NCBI RefSeq assembly: GCF_000337455.1
Contig: NZ_AOIU01000036.1
Coordinates: 220,480 to 284,479 of the forward strand
Length of the DNA: 64,000 nt
Reading direction: 5' to 3'
DNA from: Halosimplex carlsbadense 2-9-1
GTDB lineage: Archaea > Halobacteriota > Halobacteria > Halobacteriales > Haloarculaceae
The notes under the pieces were generated by a model that saw only the letters and a list, made by a program, of their open reading frames with translations, searched no databases and was not told where the DNA came from. Position 1 is the stretch's first letter. Each line of letters begins with the position of its first letter. The position numbers were made by a program, and so were the translations under genes. Of this stretch, positions 42,908 to 50,395 are shown one piece after another.

Positions 42908-44356
42908 TCAGGACCGGGGAGACAGTTCGCGCACGGCGTCGTAGGCGGGGGACAGCCGGGCGTACACCGGAGCGGGGACCGCGCGAGCGGCGGCGCGGAC
43001 GACCCGGTGGGAGACCGGCGGGCGGGACCTGGCGGCCGCCGCTCGAAGGTCGGCCGTCGCCAGCCAGTCGGCGAACGCGTCGACGCCCGCGAGCGGGTAC
43101 GAGGCGTCGGGGTCGACCGCCGCCTGCAGGTCGAGCCAGTAGGCGAGGATGTGGAAGTCGACCAGCCAGTTGCCGGCCTCGATCTCCCGGCGGGCCCGCT
43201 CGAAGGTGGCCGCGTCCACGTCGAAGCCGTGGTCGTTGGGGTCGCGGCCGGCCAGCGCCAGCCCCAGCGCCGTTCGCGCGCATTTCTCGCAGCGGTCGCA
43301 GTTGCTCCCGGTCGCCGACGCCTCGCAGGCCCGGAGCGGCAGGTCCGGCGCGTGCTCGCCGAGGTAGTCGGCCAGCACCTCGACGCGCTCTTGGCGGGTG
43401 ATCTCGAAGGCGTCGTGGACGACCGTCGTCCCGCTCCAGGCGATCTCGTCGTCGATCGCCGGGTCCGACCCCCAGGGGATCGCCCCGCCGTCCCAGTACT
43501 CGAACCGCTCGGCCGTCGGGAACCCTTCCCAGTGGGTCGCGGCGAGGTACAGCCGCTCCATCCCCTCGGCGACGGCCAGCGGCGCGCAGAGCCCGGTCAG
43601 TCCCAGCCCGCAGCCGACGGCGCTGTACCACGCGCCGTCGTGACGGGCCTTGTAGTGAGCGTCGAGCATCGCGGTGTCGAGGAACTCCAGCATGTTCGAC
43701 TCGACGAACCGGGCGTCCGTACCGAGGCGGTCGGCGTAGTCGGCGATCCGTCGCCTGGTGTGTGCCCACCGCTCGTCGTCGTCGACGCCCACGAGCCAGC
43801 CCCTGACGTTGATCAGCGTCGGGTTCGCCTCGCGGTGGCGAACGTACGTCGCCAGCGAATCGACCCCGCCCGTGAACAGCATGCCGGTGCCGTCCGCACC
43901 GGCGGGGTCGCCCGCGGCGAGGGCCTCCGAGCCGGCTGACCCGGTCGTCACCTGCTCGTCCCACTCGGGCGCACGCTCGACGAAGACGCGCCCGCCCTCG
44001 ACGAAGGGATACATCTCGGAGAGCGCGCGACCGACGGTCTCGAGCGAGTCGAGAAAGCGGCGGTCGGCGACCGGGACGCGCACGTCGGCGCCGGCCGCCC
44101 ACGCCACCGGACAGACGTGCGCCAGCACCGGGATCGTCAGGATCGATTCGGGCAGGTCGGACACGTCCACACCGTATTCGGCGTAGAAGGGGGAGTCGTC
44201 GAAGAACGGTCGTAACTCGTCGCTGTAGGAGACGGTCGCCTCGATACGAGGGCCGTCGGCGGTGACCGAATCGACGGAGACGACGGGCGACTCGGCGTCG
44301 GGTCCGCTCGCGCTTCGACCGACCACAGACAGAAGGGGTTCGCCACTCGGGATCAC
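42908..44356 (-). CDS. PP-loop ATPase (QueC/asparagine-synthetase-like), glycan-associated, copy 2
   Basis: A 482-residue tandem paralogue of the gene at 41404-42804, with long near-identical stretches ('YSDELRPFFDDSPFYAEYG', 'FTGGVDSLATYVRH', 'EYWDGGAIPWGSDPAIDDEI', 'NCDRCEKCARTALGLALAG'). It differs by an insertion of about 20 residues before the PP-loop (around 150-170) and a more basic C-terminus. Catalytic loop and cysteines are intact in both, so both are probably active. The frame is open to 44377, but the homologous promoter sits at 44381-44390, placing the start near GTG 44354-44356, which also aligns with copy 1. Function unknown. Confidence 0.72.
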   Translation of the reverse strand: MIPSGEPLLSVVGRSASGPDAESPVVSVDSVTADGPRIEATVSYSDELRPFFDDSPFYAEYGVDVSDLPESILTIPVLAHVCPVAWAAGADVRVPVADRRFLDSLETVGRALSEMYPFVEGGRVFVERAPEWDEQVTTGSAGSEALAAGDPAGADGTGMLFTGGVDSLATYVRHREANPTLINVRGWLVGVDDDERWAHTRRRIADYADRLGTDARFVESNMLEFLDTAMLDAHYKARHDGAWYSAVGCGLGLTGLCAPLAVAEGMERLYLAATHWEGFPTAERFEYWDGGAIPWGSDPAIDDEIAWSGTTVVHDAFEITRQERVEVLADYLGEHAPDLPLRACEASATGSNCDRCEKCARTALGLALAGRDPNDHGFDVDAATFERARREIEAGNWLVDFHILAYWLDLQAAVDPDASYPLAGVDAFADWLATADLRAAAARSRPPVSHRVVRAAARAVPAPVYARLSPAYDAVRELSPRS

Positions 44357-44470
44357 GGACCAAACGACTCGCGCCACCGGATAAAGTATGTTTCAGCTAT
44401 CGGGCGTAGCGCTCCGCCTACGCACAGTTGTCGAGTTGTAACCGGGAGTACCCAACGAGTTGGGGTGTGC

Positions 44471-45712
44471 CTACGCCGGGACCGGCGTCGTGGCCGGCCG
44501 TCGAACGGTTCGGTCGAACAGCACCGCCTCGTGTTCGGCGACGACCGCGTCCCAGTCGTGGGCCCCGGCGGTGACTCGGCCTGCGCGGCCGAGCGCTCGA
44601 GCGTCGACCGCGCCGCCGACCAGGTCGTCGAGCGCGTCGACGAGCCCGTCGGCGGTCCCGTCGTACAGCAAGCCGTTCTCGCCGTCGTCGACCAGTCGTC
44701 GGTGGGCGGGGATGTCCGTGGCGACCACGGGGGTGCCGGCGGCCATGTACTCGAGCAGCTTCGCGGGGAAGCTGATACGGTAGGACTCGACGTCGGCCAG
44801 CGGGGAGACGGCGATATCGGAGTCGGCGAGCACCTCGGGAACCGCCTCGTGGGGAACGATCCCGAGCCAGGTGACCCGGTCGCCGATCCCGAGGTCGCGC
44901 GCCCGCTCGCGGAGGGACGCCATGTAGTCGTCGCCACCGCCGCCGGCGACCCGGAACTCGACGTCGCGGTCGGTCGCCGCGACGGCGTCGAGGACGTGTT
45001 CGAGCCCGCGGGGCGGACCGATCGAACCGACGTAGGTGATCACCCACGTGTCGTCGGGGCCGCGGGCGGGTTCGCGCGTCGAGTCGACGGCGAAGCGGTC
45101 GGTGTCGACCCCCATCCCGATGACGGCGGCCTCCGAGAGGTCGACGCCGTACTCCAGCTCGGTCGTCTCGCGGATCCCGTCGGTCAGACAGACCACCTCC
45201 GAGGTGCGGTCGAGCAGGCGACCGACCGCCCAGGCGTACCTGGCTTTGACCGCGATCCGGGCTCGCCTTCGGGGGGACAGTCGCCCGTGGGCGGCGTCCG
45301 AGAGGTCGCGCTTCTGGCGGACGGGGACCGACTGGAGCCCGACGACGAACCGCGAGCCGCCGGCGCGGGCGGCCAGCCACCCCTGGATGATCGTCTGCTG
45401 GAAGCCGTAGACGGCGCCGAAGCGGTAGCGAGCGCCCAGCGCGACGGCGTACAGCGTCGACGCGACGAGGAAGAGCAGTCCCGAAAGGATGGGCACCTCG
45501 CCGGTCGAAATCTCGTGGTGGACCACGCTGTCGGGGAACTCTCCGTCCTCGTCGCGGTCCGAGAAGCGCCGGCTCAGGACGTGGACAGTGTGGTCCGCCG
45601 AGAGTTTCCGCGAGAGGTAGTGGGGGACGGTCGCGCTGTAGGGCGACGATATCTCGCGGTGGTGGACGAGCAACACCGAGTCGCGGTCGCCGCCCCCGCC
45701 GGACCGACTCAT
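44471..45712 (-). CDS. Glycosyltransferase family 4 protein
   Basis: A 413-residue GT-B glycosyltransferase that transfers a sugar from a nucleotide donor to a growing glycan on the cytosolic membrane face. The N-terminal acceptor domain has a short hydrophobic stretch ('PILSGLLFLVASTLYAVALGA'). The C-terminal donor domain carries 'WVITYVGSIGPPRGLEHVLDAVA', 'EFRVAGGGGDDYMASLRERARDLGIGDRVTWLGIVPHEAVPEVLADSDIAVSPL' and the E-x(7)-E-like 'FPAKLLEYMAAGTPVVATDIPAHRRLV'. Donor sugar is unknown. Starts at ATG 45710-45712, overlapping the end of an upstream ORF. Confidence 0.9.
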   Translation of the reverse strand: MSRSGGGGDRDSVLLVHHREISSPYSATVPHYLSRKLSADHTVHVLSRRFSDRDEDGEFPDSVVHHEISTGEVPILSGLLFLVASTLYAVALGARYRFGAVYGFQQTIIQGWLAARAGGSRFVVGLQSVPVRQKRDLSDAAHGRLSPRRRARIAVKARYAWAVGRLLDRTSEVVCLTDGIRETTELEYGVDLSEAAVIGMGVDTDRFAVDSTREPARGPDDTWVITYVGSIGPPRGLEHVLDAVAATDRDVEFRVAGGGGDDYMASLRERARDLGIGDRVTWLGIVPHEAVPEVLADSDIAVSPLADVESYRISFPAKLLEYMAAGTPVVATDIPAHRRLVDDGENGLLYDGTADGLVDALDDLVGGAVDARALGRAGRVTAGAHDWDAVVAEHEAVLFDRTVRRPATTPVPA

Positions 45713-45864
45713 CGGCGGACCCCCGACCAGTCGCGATACGGCCGCGGTGGTTCGCGATACGGTCGAGCGGCTGTCCGGCGGGCACCGGCGACGGTCGTCG
45801 TGCGCGACCGGCCGGCTGCTGGGAGCCGCGGGTCGACGACACCGCGAGTCGCGATACCTGGCAT
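45709..45864 (-). CDS. 51-codon upstream ORF overlapping the GT4 start
   Basis: An Arg/Pro-rich frame from ATG 45862-45864 ('MPGIATRGVVDPRL...' ending 'PYRDWSGVRR') whose TGA (45709-45711) overlaps the GT4 ATG as ATGA. A TATA-like TCTTACTTAT (45891-45900, minus strand) is about 30 nt upstream, so the ORF would begin at the transcript start. Probably a regulatory uORF; no domain. The frame is open further upstream to 45963. Confidence 0.35.
   Translation of the reverse strand: MPGIATRGVVDPRLPAAGRSRTTTVAGARRTAARPYREPPRPYRDWSGVRR
45731..45857. repeat. Three direct copies of TCGCGATAC
   Basis: The 9-mer occurs at 45731-45739, 45752-45760 and 45849-45857; the first two are 21 bp apart and extend to TCGCGATACGG. 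They lie in the 435 bp divergent gap (45713-46147) between the GT4 gene and the UDP-sugar dehydrogenase gene, which otherwise contains the uORF and a candidate TATA (around 46108-46117) for the dehydrogenase. Possible regulator sites. Confidence 0.4.
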
Positions 45865-46147
45865 CGGGCGACCCGACCGACCGACGCCCAATAAGTAAGA
45901 GCCGGGTAACTCGCCGTCGTCGCCAGTCGCCCGGCGACGGCTATCGACCGGATCGAACGGCAACGGTCGTCACAGGCCACGACCGCACCGCGAACGACCC
46001 CGCACGCCACCCGTTCACACTCGGTAGTCGGTCGCCGAGTGCGTCGCGGCGCTAGCAGAAGGATACCGGAGCGCCCGCCGCCGTCGACGCCGCGTAATAG
46101 TCCATAGGCTGATAATAACATTCCCGGGTGGTCCGGTGAGGTGGCGT

Positions 46148-47404
46148 ATGAGCATCGGCATCTACGGCGTCGGATTCGTCGGCAAGGAGGTCGCGGAGCT
46201 GGCCGTCGAGCGCGGGCGGTCGGTCGCGTGCGTCGACGTGGACCCCTCGGTCGTCGAGCGGATCGAGGCCGAGGAGTACCTCGCGGTCGGCGACCACGAG
46301 CGCGTCTCGGCGACCACGGACGGCGCGGCGGTCGCCGCCGAGGCCGACACCTGCCTCGTCACCGTCCCGACGCCGGTCGACCGGGCCGAACGGGTCGACC
46401 TGGGTCCGCTGCGGGCGGCCAGCGAGACCATCGCCGAAGGGCTGCGGAGCCGCGACGCGCCCGAGCCCTGCCTCGTCGTCGTCGAGTCGACCATCCCGCC
46501 GGGGACCGCCCGCCGGGAGATCGCCGAAGTGTTCGACACCTACGGGCTCGAACTCGGGACCGACTACTACCTCGCGGCCGTGCCCGAGCGGGTCGACCCC
46601 GGCAACGAGGCGTGGCCGCTCGAACGGATCCCCCGGGTCGTCGGCGCCCTCTCCGAGCCGGGGCTGGAGCGGGCGACCGCCTTCTACGACAACCTGCTCG
46701 ACGCCGAGGTCCACCCGGTCGACAGCGTCGAGATCGCCGAGGTCTCGAAGATCGTCGAGAACGCCTTCCGCGACATCAACATCGCCTTCGCCAACGAGAT
46801 CGCCGTCTCGCTGGACTCGCTGGACGTGGACGCCCGCTCGGCCATCGAGGCGGCGGCCACCAAGCCGTTCGGGTTCATGAGCTTCGATCCCGGCGCCGGC
46901 GTCGGCGGCCACTGCATCCCGGTCGACCCCCACCTCCTCATCGGCGAGGCCGAGGACGCCGGGTTCACTCACGAGCTGCTGACCGTCGCCCGCACGATCA
47001 ACAGCCGGATGCCCGAGTACGTCGCGGACATGACCGTCGACGCGCTCACCCGCGAGCGGGTCCTCCCGCAGGACGCCACTGCGCTGTTGCTCGGCCGCGC
47101 GTTCAAGCCCGACCTCGCGGACGACCGCAACAGCCCCTACTTCGGGGTCCGCGAGGGGCTGGCCGACTACGACGTGACCGTCGAGACGTACGACCCCATC
47201 CTCGCGGCGGAGTCGTCGGTCGACTCGCCGTACCAGCCGGTCGACGCGGTGGTCGTCGTCACCGACCACGAGGCGTTCGCGGACCTGGATCCCGAGCGCT
47301 TCGCCGAGCTGGGCGTCTCGACGGTCGTCGACGGCCGCGACGCCTTCGACGCCGAGGCCGTCGAGGCGGCCGGACTCCGCTACGAGGCCGTCGGGGAGGT
47401 CTGA
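46148..47404 (+). CDS. Nucleotide-sugar dehydrogenase (UDP-ManNAc/UDP-glucose dehydrogenase family)
   Basis: A 418-residue NAD-dependent enzyme oxidising the C6 of a UDP-sugar to a uronic acid. The N-terminal Rossmann motif is 'GIYGVGFVGKEVAELA'. Catalytic residues lie in 'EVSKIVENAFRDINIAFANE' (Lys) and 'DPGAGVGGHCIPVDPHLL' (Cys). The C-terminal UDP-binding domain has 'LLGRAFKPDLADDRNSP'. The pattern fits WecC-type UDP-ManNAc dehydrogenases as well as UDP-Glc dehydrogenases; the sugar cannot be decided. It is first in a pair with the DUF354 gene (4 nt gap). ATG 46148 begins the Rossmann strand; the frame upstream is short. Confidence 0.9.
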   Translation: MSIGIYGVGFVGKEVAELAVERGRSVACVDVDPSVVERIEAEEYLAVGDHERVSATTDGAAVAAEADTCLVTVPTPVDRAERVDLGPLRAASETIAEGLRSRDAPEPCLVVVESTIPPGTARREIAEVFDTYGLELGTDYYLAAVPERVDPGNEAWPLERIPRVVGALSEPGLERATAFYDNLLDAEVHPVDSVEIAEVSKIVENAFRDINIAFANEIAVSLDSLDVDARSAIEAAATKPFGFMSFDPGAGVGGHCIPVDPHLLIGEAEDAGFTHELLTVARTINSRMPEYVADMTVDALTRERVLPQDATALLLGRAFKPDLADDRNSPYFGVREGLADYDVTVETYDPILAAESSVDSPYQPVDAVVVVTDHEAFADLDPERFAELGVSTVVDGRDAFDAEAVEAAGLRYEAVGEV

Positions 47405-47408
47405 ACCG

Positions 47409-48488
47409 ATGCGGGTCTTCGTGACGATCCAGCACCCCGCCCACGTCCACTTCTTCCGCGAGGCCATCGCGGAGCTGGAGGCGGCGGGCCACGAGGTCTC
47501 CGTGTTCATGCGCGACGTGGCGATCGCCGCCGACCTGCTGGAGAGCTACGGCATCGACTACGAGGTGCTCGCCCCGACCAGCGACTCGCTCCCCTCGCTG
47601 GCGCGCTCGCAGTTGCGCTACGAGATCGCCCTGCTCCGGCGGGCGCGCCGCGAGGACCCCGACGTGGTCACCGCCATCGGCGAGCCGGCGGTCGCCCACC
47701 TCTCGACGCTGCTCGACTGCCGGTCGGTCGTGTTCACCGACACCGAACACGCCACCCTGCAGAACCGGATCACCTTCCCGTTCGCCGACCGCGTCTGCAC
47801 GCCCGAGGCGTACATGGACGACCTGGGCGACGAGCAGGTCACCTACCCCGGGTTCCACGAACTCGCCTACCTCCACCCCGACCGGTTCGAACCCGACCCA
47901 TCCGTCGTGGCTGACGCCGGTATCGACCCCGACGAGCGTCTCGTCGTCCTGCGACTGGTCGCCTGGGACGCGCTGCACGACGTGGGCGGCGGCGGGTTCG
48001 CGGACGCCCGCGCGGTCGTCGACGAGCTCGAACGTCACGGGACGCGGGTGGTGATCACCGCCGAGGCCGACCTGCCGCCGGATCTCGCCGACCGGCGGGC
48101 GACCGTCGCGCCCGAGGACATGCACCATCTGTTGGCCCACGCGGATCTGTTCGTCGGCGAGAGCGCGACGATGGCCGCCGAGTCCGCCGTACTAGGGACG
48201 CCCGCCGTCTTCGCCTCGACGCTCGAACTCGGCTACCTCGAAGCCCTGGAGTCGGAGTACGGCCTCGTGGTCAACACGACTGGCGAGGACCGCCAGGCCG
48301 AGGCGCTACGGCAGGCGAGTTCGATCCTCGCCGACCACGACGGGATCGACTGGGCCGGGCGCCGGGAGCGGTTGCTCGCCGACTGCGTCGACACGACGGA
48401 CGTGATCCTGTCGCAGATCGCCGATAGCCCTGCCAAGCGACCGGCCGCCGAGGTCGACGCCCCGCGGCCGGTCGCCGAGCAGCGGTGA
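47409..48488 (+). CDS. DUF354 family protein (GT-B fold, glycan biosynthesis)
   Basis: A 359-residue DUF354 protein: 'MRVFVTIQHPAHVHFFREAIAELEAAGHEVSVFMRD', 'VVFTDTEHATLQNRITFPFADRVCTPEAY', 'YPGFHELAYLHPDRFEPDP', 'HHLLAHADLFVGESATMAAESAVLGTPAVF'. The fold is that of glycosyltransferase B / UDP-GlcNAc 2-epimerase (WecB) enzymes, and archaeal members sit in surface-glycan clusters. Whether it is a transferase or an epimerase is unknown. Following a UDP-sugar dehydrogenase by 4 nt suggests it makes or uses that dehydrogenase's sugar. The C-terminal ~20 residues are a variable tail. Confidence 0.82.
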   Translation: MRVFVTIQHPAHVHFFREAIAELEAAGHEVSVFMRDVAIAADLLESYGIDYEVLAPTSDSLPSLARSQLRYEIALLRRARREDPDVVTAIGEPAVAHLSTLLDCRSVVFTDTEHATLQNRITFPFADRVCTPEAYMDDLGDEQVTYPGFHELAYLHPDRFEPDPSVVADAGIDPDERLVVLRLVAWDALHDVGGGGFADARAVVDELERHGTRVVITAEADLPPDLADRRATVAPEDMHHLLAHADLFVGESATMAAESAVLGTPAVFASTLELGYLEALESEYGLVVNTTGEDRQAEALRQASSILADHDGIDWAGRRERLLADCVDTTDVILSQIADSPAKRPAAEVDAPRPVAEQR

Positions 48489-48573
48489 CGGCGGGGCGCC
48501 GGTGGCGAGAAGCCCCGGCGACACCTGACCGGCGGGTAAACGACTCCTACGGGAAGTACAGGAGACATAACAA

Positions 48574-50112
48574 ATGCGCCGAGGTGCTACGAACGATCAA
48601 ATGGCCCCCGATCGGTTGTCACGACGACGATTCCTCAAAGGGACAGCAGCGGCCGCGATAGCGGTCGGCGCGGCGGGGTGCGGGTCGGACGAGCGCGATC
48701 CGACCGACGGTGAGGACGCCGGGACGCGGATCGACCCGGCCACGCCGACGGACGCGCCGACGGCGACGGCCGAGCCGACGGCGACCGGGTCGCCGACCGC
48801 GACTCCGATCCCGGAGGTCGTCGCCGAGTACGGCGACCAGTTCGACTCGATCGTCAACGTGGCCGACGCCGGGGCCGACCCGGAAGGGGGTGAGCCGATC
48901 AACGACGTGCTCACCGACGCGATCGCCGAGGACACGCTCGTGTACTTCCCCGCCGGCCGCTACGCGCTCGACTACATGGAGATCGAGGACGTCTCCCGGT
49001 TCGGACTCGTCTCGATCCCCCACGAGCGGACCGTCATCGTCCCGAACGGACCGATAGACGAGATCGGCAACCACTTCGTCGACTTCAGGGGCGTCGGGGA
49101 CATCCTCCTCGACGGCCTGGAGTTCGACTTCACCGAGTCCGGCGTCGGCGGAGCGGTCAGGACGATCGCCGAGGGGAACGTCATCGCCCGGAACCTCCGG
49201 ACCCACGGGAAGCTGCCCGACCGGAACAGGGAGCGCAAGCACGTCGCCTATCGGTTCGAGGTGCGGAACCCACAGAGCAAGGGGCTCGTCGAGCGGGTCG
49301 TCGCCCGCGACGGCGGCCACGACGGCGGTAACGGCGTCGGCATCTACGTCGGCAAGGACCACGCGGGCTCGCTCACCTTCCGCGACTGCGAGATCGCCAA
49401 CTTCCCGAACAACGGGCTGTACGCCTCGGCGCCGGGCCAGACCCTCGACGGCTACACCGGGAACAACGGCGATATCCACGTCCGCGGCGGCCGCTACGAG
49501 AACAACAACATCGCCAACGTCCGGATCGGCTCGACCGGCTCGACGGTCAAGGACGTGACCGTCGTCGTCGACGAGGTACCGCCGAGCCCCTCGCGGAGCC
49601 ACCTCAACGTCCGCGGGATCAGGCTGCGAGCCCGCAGCGACCAACTGGTCGAGAACTGCGAGGTCCGGATCGGCGCGAACGCGGGCCGCGGGTTCGGCGC
49701 GATCTCCTACCACCCGGTCCACGGGAGCTCGACGGTCCGCGACACGACGATCACGGTCGACCGCGACAACTTCAACGCGATCGACGCGACCGACTCCAGC
49801 AACGGCGGCTCGGAGGCGCCGCTGACCTTCGAGAACGTCACCGTCACCGGCGGCGCCAGCGGCGGCGCGGCCGTCGACATCGCCGATCGCCCGGGGACGA
49901 CGCTGCGAAACTGCCGGATCGAACAGTCCGGGGCAGACCGCCGCGGGATCGTGTTCGTCGACTCCGAGAACTGCGCCGTCGTCGACTCGACGATCCGAGT
50001 GACCGGCGTCCCGATCGAGACCAAGAACGCCTCGGTCGACCGCCGGAACCTCTCCATCGAGACCCTGCGACCCGGGCAGGCCACGGTGGCACCCGTCGAC
50101 GACGACGGCTGA
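48574..50112 (+). CDS. Tat-exported parallel beta-helix lipoprotein
   Basis: A 512-residue secreted protein. The signal 'RLSRRRFLKGTAAAAIAVGAAGCGS' has the twin-arginine motif and a lipobox, so the protein is anchored outside by a lipidated Cys. A Thr/Pro-rich linker ('ATPTDAPTATAEPTATGSPTATP') precedes a right-handed parallel beta-helix (about 90-490) with repeated 'N..I.NV.IGSTGS' turns and 'CEIANFPNNGLYAS'. Such folds bind or cleave polysaccharides, but no catalytic set is clear. It sits inside the glycan locus, so a role in trimming or anchoring glycan is likely. GGAG at 48561 lies 9 nt before ATG 48574; a second ATG at 48601 is possible. Confidence 0.78.
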   Translation: MRRGATNDQMAPDRLSRRRFLKGTAAAAIAVGAAGCGSDERDPTDGEDAGTRIDPATPTDAPTATAEPTATGSPTATPIPEVVAEYGDQFDSIVNVADAGADPEGGEPINDVLTDAIAEDTLVYFPAGRYALDYMEIEDVSRFGLVSIPHERTVIVPNGPIDEIGNHFVDFRGVGDILLDGLEFDFTESGVGGAVRTIAEGNVIARNLRTHGKLPDRNRERKHVAYRFEVRNPQSKGLVERVVARDGGHDGGNGVGIYVGKDHAGSLTFRDCEIANFPNNGLYASAPGQTLDGYTGNNGDIHVRGGRYENNNIANVRIGSTGSTVKDVTVVVDEVPPSPSRSHLNVRGIRLRARSDQLVENCEVRIGANAGRGFGAISYHPVHGSSTVRDTTITVDRDNFNAIDATDSSNGGSEAPLTFENVTVTGGASGGAAVDIADRPGTTLRNCRIEQSGADRRGIVFVDSENCAVVDSTIRVTGVPIETKNASVDRRNLSIETLRPGQATVAPVDDDG

Positions 50113-50395
50113 TCCGCACCGCCGGCGGTCCCCGGCCCGCCGGTAACCGGCCGGTAACGACTGCTTACCGGGCCCGTGACGCGTGACGGCGACGCGTGTC
50201 GCCCGCCGAAGTGGGGGGACGGACCCGCGTCGCGGCCCGCTCGCAAGCCGCGCTCGACGGTACGTATCCGTCGCGACGTGGCACGGACTCCGCAACCGAT
50301 CGGTACGGAACCGAACGCAACGGTCGGAGATCCGGTCGTATCGGGTAGCGTCCCCGCAGGTACCCTTTTCCCAGTAGATACGGCTTACCCGCGAT

